A DNA stretch of 49,223 nucleotides from Eubacterium xylanophilum ATCC 35991 (GTDB taxonomy: Bacteria > Bacillota > Clostridia > Lachnospirales > Lachnospiraceae), in contig NZ_KI912474.1 in the NCBI RefSeq assembly GCF_000518685.1, positions 14,318 through 63,540 on the forward strand. Reading direction: 5' to 3'. The notes beneath the pieces are model-generated. The model ran no database searches and was not told the origin of the DNA. It was given only the letters and a program-made list of their open reading frames with translations. Both the position numbers and the translations under genes were made by a program. Shown one piece after another: positions 26,550-34,302 of this stretch (the stretch's first letter is position 1; every line of letters begins with the position of its first letter).

Positions 26550-28358
26550 ATGGATTTTTTGAGAAAAATGTTCGCACTTGCATTGGCTGTGGCGATGTGT
26601 GTTAGTTGTGGCTCCGAATATTTGTCTGTGGCGGAAGCTGCAGTAACTGAAGTGCCAATTGGCGTGGTGGATGAAGAGCCGGATGGAGATTATTTGTCGG
26701 ACTATTATGTTTACGAAGGGGGATATCTTGAGTTTCAGTCAAGCAAGGGACCATATTATATGATAGACTATATCAATGGCAAAATCTTGGAATGTTCCAG
26801 CCCTGCGGAGTTAAAGGCCTGTCAGCTGTCTGAGGACGGAAAGACGTTGGTCGTGACGGTAAATGGCGTTCAGTTGCCGGTAGATAGCACATATACTTTC
26901 GATGTGAGTAGAATTGGGCATAGATACTATTATTTTGACGTTATGGAGACGTATTCGGTAGATAAGTATGGTGAGCTTAGTTTTGATACCAAATTTGGTC
27001 CTGTTTACTTCATCAATTATATAGAAGGAAAGGTTCTCAGTACAACCGGTGGAGATGCCGCAATCAAGGATATAAAGCTCTCTGAGGATGGCAAGACTCT
27101 TGAGCTTACGGTTTGGTCTGATGAGAGACCGGAAGATACTAAGTATGTATTTGATTTGAGCAGGCTAGAGAAAAAGGATTTGGTGGAAAAGTACAAGGTT
27201 TACTCGGATGGAATCATAGAATTCCGGTGCAGCAAGAGCCCGAGGTATCTCATTGATTATGTAAATGGTCGGATATTGGAGTGCGATAGCAGTGGCACAC
27301 CGGTCATGAAAAAATGTCAGATTTCAGAAGATGGAAGTAGCTTGGAGCTTCTTCTATACTGTGATCAGGTTCCGATGGACAGAAAATTTGTATTTGACTT
27401 GACAAGTAATAATGCAGGAAGGCCGTATTTTGAGGGGAATGCCAGTTTTGCACCAACTGTGGCACCAACTAAGGCGCCGACTGCGGCACCAACTGAGGAG
27501 CCGACTGCGGAGCCGACTGTGGCACCAACGACAGAGCCAACAGTAGTACCAACTGAGGAGCCGACTGCAGAGCCAACTATAGAGCCAACTTTGGCACCGA
27601 CAATTGCCCCGACAGAGGCGCCTGTGTCGATGATGAGGATTGTGTCAACAGAAGCCCCTACGGAAGCGCCCGCAGAGATATCTGCAGAGACGCCAACGGA
27701 GGTACCGACGTCTACGCCGGCAGCAGTTGCGACGAACACTCCCAAGTTTGTGCTTTTGGGAAATCAGTTAAAGGTACAGAAAACGTCTAAAAACCATGTG
27801 GCAAATACCGCTGATGAGGTGGAGATTAAGTCGGCAAAAAACAGCTCCGGTGAAGTGGTGCTGAAGTGGAATGAGAAGGAAACAGAAAATAAGAAAGTTT
27901 ATGTATACAGATCGACTCATAAAAATGGCAAGTATAAGAAAGTCGGCACAATCAACGGCGGTGTTTTCAGGGATAAACGTGCAGAGGGAGGAAGAGCTTA
28001 CTATTACAAGATACGCATAAAGGGGCAAAAGGAGTACAGTATACCTGTAAAGGTGAATGTAAAGGTGCGAAAACCTAAAATTGCAATTAAGCACCGCAAA
28101 TCACTGAAAAATGTGAGATATCTTGAGATTAACGCGAAGCGTTGGGATGGAAATAGGATTTGTATTTATGTCAAAAAAGGCAAGTCCAAATACAGGAAAG
28201 TTAAGCTGAAAAGCAGCGTTATCAATAAGAATAAACATATTTATAATTTGGCATATAATAGAAGTGGTATAAAGGCAACATTGATGATTTATACAATTCA
28301 AAAAAGCGGCGGGAAGAATATTGAGAGTCCCAAAGTGTACAAGAAAGTAGTGCTTTAG
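26550..28358 (+). CDS. secreted protein with three tandem repeats, Thr/Pro linker and FnIII-like domain
   Basis: 602 residues. Signal peptide at 1-31, then three related modules of about 70 residues (53-119, 134-203, 216-285), each with the pattern Y-x-(I/V)-(D/N)-Y-(I/V)-(N/E)-G-(K/R)-(I/V)-L, an SEDGKTL-like turn and a closing (Y/F)xFD(V/L). A Thr/Pro/Ala/Glu linker fills about 300-400, and a fibronectin-type domain (KVYVYRSTHKNGKYKKVG) with a basic end fills about 425-602. It is extracellular, probably held at the wall or near the membrane. It is first in a unit with the kinase (34 nt gap) and the 29719 gene. The repeat family is unknown to me. Confidence 0.75.
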   Translation: MDFLRKMFALALAVAMCVSCGSEYLSVAEAAVTEVPIGVVDEEPDGDYLSDYYVYEGGYLEFQSSKGPYYMIDYINGKILECSSPAELKACQLSEDGKTLVVTVNGVQLPVDSTYTFDVSRIGHRYYYFDVMETYSVDKYGELSFDTKFGPVYFINYIEGKVLSTTGGDAAIKDIKLSEDGKTLELTVWSDERPEDTKYVFDLSRLEKKDLVEKYKVYSDGIIEFRCSKSPRYLIDYVNGRILECDSSGTPVMKKCQISEDGSSLELLLYCDQVPMDRKFVFDLTSNNAGRPYFEGNASFAPTVAPTKAPTAAPTEEPTAEPTVAPTTEPTVVPTEEPTAEPTIEPTLAPTIAPTEAPVSMMRIVSTEAPTEAPAEISAETPTEVPTSTPAAVATNTPKFVLLGNQLKVQKTSKNHVANTADEVEIKSAKNSSGEVVLKWNEKETENKKVYVYRSTHKNGKYKKVGTINGGVFRDKRAEGGRAYYYKIRIKGQKEYSIPVKVNVKVRKPKIAIKHRKSLKNVRYLEINAKRWDGNRICIYVKKGKSKYRKVKLKSSVINKNKHIYNLAYNRSGIKATLMIYTIQKSGGKNIESPKVYKKVVL

Positions 28359-28392
28359 GACACGGTTTTACGGCGCATATGGTGGTGAAGAT

Positions 28393-29697
28393 ATGAGCAG
28401 TTTGTGTGACGGAAGATATAAGATTGAGAAAACTATAGGTCACGGCGGTTTTGGCACGATTTACAAGGCGCTTGATACTAAGGTTGAGGTAGCTGTTGCG
28501 ATTAAGGAGATTAGCTATCGAACCGAATCAGAGCGCCAGGGAGTTGTCAGAGAAGCCAAGATGGCAGCTGGTTTTTTTGACTTGGACGGCATTGCCACCG
28601 CTAGGGATTTTTTTGAGGAGGACGGCAAAGCATATATTGTAACAGAATATGTCAAGGGCATTAGTATTAGTCAGTATATTGCCGAGAAAGGTCGTATTCC
28701 CGGAGCGGACGCTTTGAAAATGGTCCGCCCGATCATAGAGTCACTTGCCAAGGTTCACAAGAGAGGGATTATTCATAGAGATATTAGTGCCGACAATGTT
28801 ATGATAACCGGGGACGGGAAGTTAAAGCTGATAGATTTTGGGGCTGCAAAGTCCCTTGAGAAGGCGCAGAATGGCAACAATACCGTTGTATTTAAGAGGG
28901 GATATGCGCCGGTTGAGCAGTACCGAGAGAATGCCAAACAGGGAACCTGGACAGATGTATACTCTTTATGTGCCACTATTTACTACATGGTTTCGGGAAT
29001 AATTCCAGAGGATGCTCTGGAGCGAGTATTTAATGACAAATTAATTGATTTGGAAAAGGTACAGGGGATAGGGCTCTCTTCGAATCAGAAAAAGACTATA
29101 ATGGCGGGGATGAGGCTTGAGCCGGAGGAGCGTCTTCAGACAATGGAAGCGCTTTATGAAAGCTTATATAATCAGATTCCGACAGATTGTGAGTACCCTG
29201 AGATTTATACTACTAAGACAGAGACAAATCTTCCGGAGGGAAAACAGTCTACGGAAGAGTTGAGAGCCGAGATAGATAGTTTTTTTGGTGAAAAAAAACG
29301 CAAAGGGGGAGCTGGCAAGATAGTTGTAGGGATTTTGGGTATAGTTTTGTTGTTGGGGATTATATATGTCATATTTGGCAGAGGTAATGCCAATTACTCT
29401 GGCGACTCTATACCAAGGGCAGTGGTAACTGCGGTGCCACAGCCAAGCGAGGAGTCCGAAACTGTGGCATCGATTGCGCCTACGGAAACTCCGAGAGCAA
29501 CTGAGAAACCGGCAAAGAAAATTACCAAACCCCGAGCGACCAAAAAGCCTAAGAAAGCTGAGAAAACAAAAGCTCGCGTCAAGAAGAAAAGAGAAGTATC
29601 GGTGGCAACGGCGGCACCAAAAGTCACAAGGGAGACGCCTAAGCCGAGAGTAAACTCTAAGAAAAGAGACAATGTGAGACTTGATGGGAGTTTGTAG
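28393..29697 (+). CDS. membrane Ser/Thr protein kinase
   Basis: 434 residues. The cytoplasmic PknB-like kinase domain (8-265) keeps the Gly loop (IGHGGFGTIY), ATP-binding K38 (VAIKEI), catalytic D130 and N135 (HRDISADN) and metal-binding D148 (DFGAA). A membrane helix lies at about 310-328, followed by an outside tail of about 100 residues rich in Thr, Pro, Lys and Ala. No PASTA repeats are present, unlike wall-sensing PrkC kinases. The neighbouring secreted repeat protein may provide the external input, and the 29719 protein may be a substrate; both are inference. Start ATG 28393 has GGTGGTG upstream. Confidence 0.88.
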   Translation: MSSLCDGRYKIEKTIGHGGFGTIYKALDTKVEVAVAIKEISYRTESERQGVVREAKMAAGFFDLDGIATARDFFEEDGKAYIVTEYVKGISISQYIAEKGRIPGADALKMVRPIIESLAKVHKRGIIHRDISADNVMITGDGKLKLIDFGAAKSLEKAQNGNNTVVFKRGYAPVEQYRENAKQGTWTDVYSLCATIYYMVSGIIPEDALERVFNDKLIDLEKVQGIGLSSNQKKTIMAGMRLEPEERLQTMEALYESLYNQIPTDCEYPEIYTTKTETNLPEGKQSTEELRAEIDSFFGEKKRKGGAGKIVVGILGIVLLLGIIYVIFGRGNANYSGDSIPRAVVTAVPQPSEESETVASIAPTETPRATEKPAKKITKPRATKKPKKAEKTKARVKKKREVSVATAAPKVTRETPKPRVNSKKRDNVRLDGSL

Positions 29698-29718
29698 TAA
29701 TTCGGAGAATGGTGAGAG

Positions 29719-31029
29719 ATGAATAGAGAGTATGAAGATATAAAGAATGAATTTCACAGGAAATTTTCGGATTATTTTATAAGAGAATACTTTGGAGTTT
29801 CGGAACCGAAAAAGCTAAATGATGCAGAGATTGACAGGTACTGCAATGCAACGATAAAGGCATTGGGGGATGCGGAAGTTGCCAGTGTAAGCACAATAAA
29901 AAAGTGGTTTGGTATAAAGGGAAGTGGGAAGCCTGCCAGACGACATTTGTTTAGAATGGCATTTGTCCTTGGCTTTGACGGAGAGAAGCTAGAGGAATTC
30001 CTTGTTTATGGGATATCAGAACCAGGAATTCAGCTCAATGATTACAGGGAGATCATGGCGCTATACTGCTTGGACAATGGTCTGAGTTATTACGAGTATG
30101 AAGAGATGATTGAGTTTTTTGAGATGAAGTATGACATGTCGGTGGAGTTTAGTCAGGACACTCATACGGCGAGAATCAAGAAACAGTATCAGGAGGCCAA
30201 GAACAAGGATAAAAAGGAATTTTTGCTGTGGATGTGTAGCAACATGGCGATGTTTAAGGGATATAGCAAGGTGACGTATAATTGCTTTGTGAATTTGATG
30301 GATAGGGTTTATGAGTGTATTCGTGAGAATATTTACGAGCAGATGATCAGAGAACTTAGACTTGTGGGATTTGATGAGTGGGTTCATGAAAATCAAGTTG
30401 ACGAGGGAGAATATGGGAGTGAGATTATTCGATTTGTCAAGAACAAGCTGAGAACCAAGGAGTTTGAAAATAGCGAGCGAGCGGAGATATTGCGCGAGTG
30501 TCGCAAGTATGCCAATATTGTCTATTCTCCCAAGACGCAGGTGAGTACGTTGATCCGGGAACTGATACCGGATCGAGAAGACATGACGGGAGAAAGTGAG
30601 GCATATGTGGAGAAGCTGGGTCTTGAAATGTCCAAATTCAGCTCGACCTACATATCCAATATTATACATATTTCCGATCAAAAGGTTGACGAGATGGAGA
30701 TAATAAAGCAGATGCACGAGGCACGGGGAAAAGAGCGGGATGAGCTCAGAAAGAAGCTACAGCTCAAGAGGAAGCGAATGGGATTTGTGCAGCGCCGAGA
30801 TATCATTATTCCTGCCCATTATATCTCCCAGTGCGAGTATTTGAGGGAAAGTGGAGACAGAGGGTATGATGGACAGGAGGCGAAGGAGTACTTTGTGAAC
30901 TTTGTCAATAAGTACCTAGATATCTGCGGCATGCGAGAGATAGATCCTCGTTATGAGTTTGATTATATGGTTCTTGAGTGTTTCAAGCGAGATGATTTTG
31001 TATTTTTTACGGAACTTTTTGACGCGTGA
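29719..31029 (+). CDS. uncharacterised protein with an N-terminal HTH-like region
   Basis: 436 residues, soluble and charged, with no membrane helix. Residues 50-90 (STIKKWFGIKGSGKPARRHLFRMAFVLGFDGEKLEEFL) resemble an XRE-like helix-turn-helix followed by a helical dimerisation element. The rest is mostly helical and unrecognised. It begins 21 nt after the kinase stop (GGAGAATGGTGAG ribosome region), so it is co-transcribed with kinase and secreted repeat protein. A DNA-binding or scaffold output for the kinase is the simplest reading but unproven. Confidence 0.65.
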   Translation: MNREYEDIKNEFHRKFSDYFIREYFGVSEPKKLNDAEIDRYCNATIKALGDAEVASVSTIKKWFGIKGSGKPARRHLFRMAFVLGFDGEKLEEFLVYGISEPGIQLNDYREIMALYCLDNGLSYYEYEEMIEFFEMKYDMSVEFSQDTHTARIKKQYQEAKNKDKKEFLLWMCSNMAMFKGYSKVTYNCFVNLMDRVYECIRENIYEQMIRELRLVGFDEWVHENQVDEGEYGSEIIRFVKNKLRTKEFENSERAEILRECRKYANIVYSPKTQVSTLIRELIPDREDMTGESEAYVEKLGLEMSKFSSTYISNIIHISDQKVDEMEIIKQMHEARGKERDELRKKLQLKRKRMGFVQRRDIIIPAHYISQCEYLRESGDRGYDGQEAKEYFVNFVNKYLDICGMREIDPRYEFDYMVLECFKRDDFVFFTELFDA

Positions 31030-31074
31030 GCACATGTATAAAGCGAGAAAAGTGACGGAACATTTTTCTGAAAA

Positions 31075-31098
31075 AAGTAAAAATATTCGGTTCAATGT
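31075..31098 (+). promoter_or_regulatory. third, weaker copy of the YesN-type element
   Basis: 24 nt match the core of 12095-12118 at 21 positions (AAGTAAAAATATTC, GTTCA). The -35 to -10 spacing is not kept: a TATAAT at 31104-31109 lies only 7 nt after the TTCAAT. The region 31030-31244 holds no convincing gene. The site could place the 31245 gene in the same regulon or be AT-rich chance similarity. Confidence 0.35.
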
Positions 31099-31244
31099 AT
31101 GCTTATAATAAGGCAAGAAAGGGCGAAATTAAGCAATGGATAATATTAATGCCATGCTATGTCGAGGCATTTTGATAGTATTGTTGTTTGTAAGGGCCCA
31201 TTAGTTTAAAATATTACAGTTATTTATGAGGAGAATTGTATACA

Positions 31245-31469
31245 TTGAACGAAGCAGCGAGAGTACTTTCCCTGTATATTGAATTACAGGAAGGTAAAAG
31301 GGTAAAGAAACAAGAGTATTGTAATAGGATGAATTGTTCTACAAGGACATTCGATAGGGACATATGCGTCATAAGGAATACTTTACATGAGTGCTTTATT
31401 CCATTGGAGTTGACGTATGATAATATTAACAAAGAATATTTTATAAAAAAGATAAGTATCGAAGGCTAG
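31245..31469 (+). CDS. small HTH protein
   Basis: About 74 residues, with a winged or HTH_11-like helix-turn-helix (LSLYIELQEGKRVKKQEYC, then STRTFDRDICVIRNTL) as found at the N-terminus of WYL-type regulators, but without a WYL domain. The start is uncertain: TTG 31245 is 11 nt from GAGGAG, while TTG 31236 is only 2 nt away. The TAG stop lies inside the terminator stem that follows. It precedes glf but its own terminator and the glf promoter separate them. Confidence 0.6.
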   Translation: MNEAARVLSLYIELQEGKRVKKQEYCNRMNCSTRTFDRDICVIRNTLHECFIPLELTYDNINKEYFIKKISIEG

Positions 31470-31490
31470 CCAATGTGGCTGGCCTTTTTT
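31464..31490 (+). terminator. terminator overlapping the stop codon of the small HTH gene
   Basis: GGCTAGCCA (31464-31472) pairs with TGGCTGGCC (31476-31484), followed by six T. Confidence 0.85.
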
Positions 31491-31495
31491 GCTGA

Positions 31496-31524
31496 TTGAT
31501 AAAACTTGCCTTGTATGGTATAAT
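31496..31524 (+). promoter_or_regulatory. promoter of glf
   Basis: TTGATA (31496-31501), 17 nt, TATAAT (31519-31524), 55 nt before the start. Confidence 0.75.
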
Positions 31525-31578
31525 GTAACATTAGGGGAGAAGGCCCCTGAGTAGATGTTATGTGAAAGGAATAGAAAT

Positions 31579-32688
31579 ATGTACGATTATTTGGTTGTGG
31601 GAGCCGGCCTATATGGCGCGATTTTTGCAAGAGAAGCTGCAGATAAGGGAAAGAAAGTCCTAGTTATTGACAAGAGGCCCAATGTCGGTGGGAATATTTA
31701 TACGGAGAAGATTGAGGGCATAAATGTGCATAAGTACGGGGCCCATATCTTCCACACAAATAACAGGGAAGTGTGGGATTATGTAAATAGATATGCGGAG
31801 TTCAATCGATTTACCAACAGCCCGGTGGCTAATTACAAGGGTGAGATTTACTCGCTACCTTTTAATATGTATACATTTAATAAGATGTGGGATGTGGCTA
31901 CGCCAGAGGAGGCTGAGGCTATCATCGCCAAGCAGCGTGAGGAGATTGACCATGAGCCAACTAATCTCGAGGAGCAGGCGATTTCTTTGGTGGGGCGCGA
32001 CATCTATGAGAAATTGATTAAAGGATATACGGAGAAGCAGTGGGGAAGGGATTGTAAGGACCTTCCGGCATTTATCATCAAGCGTCTTCCGGTTCGCTTG
32101 ACCTATGATAACAATTACTTTAATGCAAAGTATCAGGGAATCCCAATCGGTGGATATACGAGGATGATTGAAAATATTCTGAAGGGGATAGAGGTGGAAA
32201 CTGAGGTGGACTTCTTGGAAAATAGAGAACACTACAGCTCTATCGCAGAGAATATAGTATATACGGGAGCGATTGACGCCTACTTTGATTACAAATTGGG
32301 GACTCTCGAGTACAGGTCGGTCAGATTTGAAAATGAGACATATGACAAGCCAAGTTTTCAGGGAAATGCGGCGGTGAATTATACAGATAGAGAGACTCCT
32401 TGGACGAGAATAATTGAGCACAAGTGGTTTGAGTTTGGTAAGGACGAGGAGGGGAACGACCTTCCGAAGACCATTATCAGCAGAGAGTTTTCATCGGAGT
32501 GGAAGCCGGGAGATGAACCATATTATCCGGTGAATGATGAGAAGAATTCGAGCCTGTATGGAGAGTACAAAAAGCTGGCAGATGCCGAAGAAAAGGTTAT
32601 CTTCGGGGGAAGGCTGGGAGAGTATAAGTACTATGATATGGATACAACTATAGAATCTGTTTTGGCTAAGTGCAGAGAGGTTCTATGA
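31579..32688 (+). CDS. glf: UDP-galactopyranose mutase
   Basis: 369 residues, the normal length. It converts UDP-galactopyranose to UDP-galactofuranose with reduced FAD. The FAD-binding VGAGLYGAIFA (7-17), acidic DKRPNVGGN (31-39), and conserved HKYGAHIFHT and GYTEKQWGRDCKDLP are all present. ATG 31579 has AAAGGA upstream; the longer frame does not. It implies galactofuranose in a surface glycan, fed by galE (6186). No glycosyltransferase genes are adjacent. Confidence 0.95.
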   Translation: MYDYLVVGAGLYGAIFAREAADKGKKVLVIDKRPNVGGNIYTEKIEGINVHKYGAHIFHTNNREVWDYVNRYAEFNRFTNSPVANYKGEIYSLPFNMYTFNKMWDVATPEEAEAIIAKQREEIDHEPTNLEEQAISLVGRDIYEKLIKGYTEKQWGRDCKDLPAFIIKRLPVRLTYDNNYFNAKYQGIPIGGYTRMIENILKGIEVETEVDFLENREHYSSIAENIVYTGAIDAYFDYKLGTLEYRSVRFENETYDKPSFQGNAAVNYTDRETPWTRIIEHKWFEFGKDEEGNDLPKTIISREFSSEWKPGDEPYYPVNDEKNSSLYGEYKKLADAEEKVIFGGRLGEYKYYDMDTTIESVLAKCREVL

Positions 32689-32708
32689 TTTGATATAGGA
32701 GGAACGAG

Positions 32709-33434
32709 ATGTCATTGTTAAAAGTTGACAACTTAACATTGGGTTATTCTTCTAGGATTGTTGCGGAAAATATCAGCTTTTCTGTCGAAGAGGGAGATTA
32801 TCTCTGCGTGGTTGGAGAGAATGGCTCCGGAAAGTCAACTCTTATGAAGACATTGCTTGGGTTGCAGGAGCCCATAAGTGGAGAGATCCAAGTGGGAGAC
32901 GGGCTGAAGCGGAATGAGATTGGCTATTTGCCACAGCAAACCGTGGTTCAGAGAGATTTTCCGGCATCGGTGCAAGAGGTGGTTCAATCCGGATGTCAGG
33001 CGAGAATGGGCATCAGACCATTTTACAATAGAGAAGAAAAAAAGATGGTCAGAGAGGCCATGGAGAAGCTGGGGATCCTCGACATAGCGGGAAAGAGTTA
33101 CAGGCATTTGTCCGGAGGACAGCAGCAGAGGGTGCTTCTTGCGAGGGCGCTATGTGCTACCAGGAGGATACTTCTTTTAGACGAACCGGTATCAGGACTT
33201 GATCCCAAGGTGACTATGGAGATGTATGAAATCATCAAGACGCTGAATGACGAGGGTGTCACCATAATTATGATTAGTCATGATATTGAGGCGGCCGTGA
33301 AATATGCGAGCAACATTCTTCATGTGGGAAATCGCGTGTTCTTCGGAACGAAGGAAGACTATAGAAACAGTGAGATTGGAAGGTACTTTCTCGAGGGTGT
33401 GAACCAGGATGGAGGTGCGGAAGATGTGGGATAA
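32709..33434 (+). CDS. Zn/Mn-type metal ABC transporter ATPase
   Basis: 241 residues. Walker A GENGSGKST (36-44), signature LSGGQQQRVLLARAL, Walker B ILLLDEPVSGLDP and switch His MISHD are intact. ZnuC/MntB-like by sequence and by the metal permease that overlaps its end by 11 nt. AGGAGG before ATG 32709. No metal-binding lipoprotein gene is adjacent. Confidence 0.88.
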   Translation: MSLLKVDNLTLGYSSRIVAENISFSVEEGDYLCVVGENGSGKSTLMKTLLGLQEPISGEIQVGDGLKRNEIGYLPQQTVVQRDFPASVQEVVQSGCQARMGIRPFYNREEKKMVREAMEKLGILDIAGKSYRHLSGGQQQRVLLARALCATRRILLLDEPVSGLDPKVTMEMYEIIKTLNDEGVTIIMISHDIEAAVKYASNILHVGNRVFFGTKEDYRNSEIGRYFLEGVNQDGGAEDVG

Positions 33435-34257
33435 GATTGTAGAGTATTTGCAGTTTCCGCCCGTTCAGAGAGCGCTTATCGTGGGCATTTTGATAGCGCT
33501 TTGTGCGTCGCTTTTGGGCGTGACGCTGGTTCTCAAGAGGCTGTCATTTATCGGAGATGGACTGTCTCATGTGGCTTTTGGAGCATTGGCCATTGCCAGT
33601 GTGCTGAAAGTGACTAACAATATGTTGATAATTATGCCCGTGACGGTTCTCGCGGCTGTGCTTTTGCTGAGACCCGGTCAAAATACTAAGATAAAGGGTG
33701 ATGCGGCAATTGCCATGTTGTCCGTCAGTGCATTGGCATTTGGATATTTGCTTATGAATATTTTCTCCACATCGTCGAACCTAGGGGGAGATGTGTGTTC
33801 TACTCTGTTTGGCTCATCGGCGATTCTGACGCTGAGCGATATTGATGTGGGGATTTGTATATCATTTTCGGTTGTGGTGATTATCGCTTTTGTCTTGTTT
33901 TACAACAAGATTTTTGCCATCACCTTTGATGAGAACTTCTCGAAAGCATCAGGAGTAAAGACGGGGAGTTACAATCTGCTATTGGCAGTGATAATTGCGG
34001 TTATCATTGTCTTGGCCATGAACCTGGTTGGATCACTTCTGATATCGGCCTTGATTATATTCCCGGCGCTCTCGGCCATGAGAATATTTAACAGCTTTAA
34101 GAGAGTTACGATTTGTTCGGGGATCTTCGCCATTATATGCGCATTGGTGGGGATGTTTATCTCTATCATAGCAGGAACACCTGTCGGTTCTACTATAGTG
34201 GCGGCAAATGTAGGAATATTCGTTGTTTGTAGTTTGATTAGGTTAGTGAAGAGATAG
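33424..34257 (+). CDS. Zn/Mn-type metal ABC transporter permease (ZnuB/MntC-like)
   Basis: 277 residues with about eight hydrophobic helices; IGDGLSHVAFGALA near 44-57 and AMNLVGSLLISALIIFPALSA are typical of the ABC-3 permease family. ATG 33424 overlaps the ATPase stop by 11 nt and has GGAGG at 8 nt, so it is preferred to 33409. It works with the ATPase; the binding protein must come from elsewhere. Confidence 0.88.
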   Translation: MWDKIVEYLQFPPVQRALIVGILIALCASLLGVTLVLKRLSFIGDGLSHVAFGALAIASVLKVTNNMLIIMPVTVLAAVLLLRPGQNTKIKGDAAIAMLSVSALAFGYLLMNIFSTSSNLGGDVCSTLFGSSAILTLSDIDVGICISFSVVVIIAFVLFYNKIFAITFDENFSKASGVKTGSYNLLLAVIIAVIIVLAMNLVGSLLISALIIFPALSAMRIFNSFKRVTICSGIFAIICALVGMFISIIAGTPVGSTIVAANVGIFVVCSLIRLVKR

Positions 34258-34302
34258 TCTGAGTGATGTGCCCTACAGACTAGAGATTTGAGGAGAATAG
34301 AC

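Noticed and set aside
27365-27745. Long minus-strand frame rich in Gly and Val
   Set aside because: It is the antisense of the Thr/Pro/Ala/Glu linker repeat in the 26550 gene, with no ribosome site.
31136-31204. 22-codon frame upstream of the small HTH gene
   Set aside because: No convincing ribosome site and no conserved feature; kept only as a remote leader-peptide possibility.
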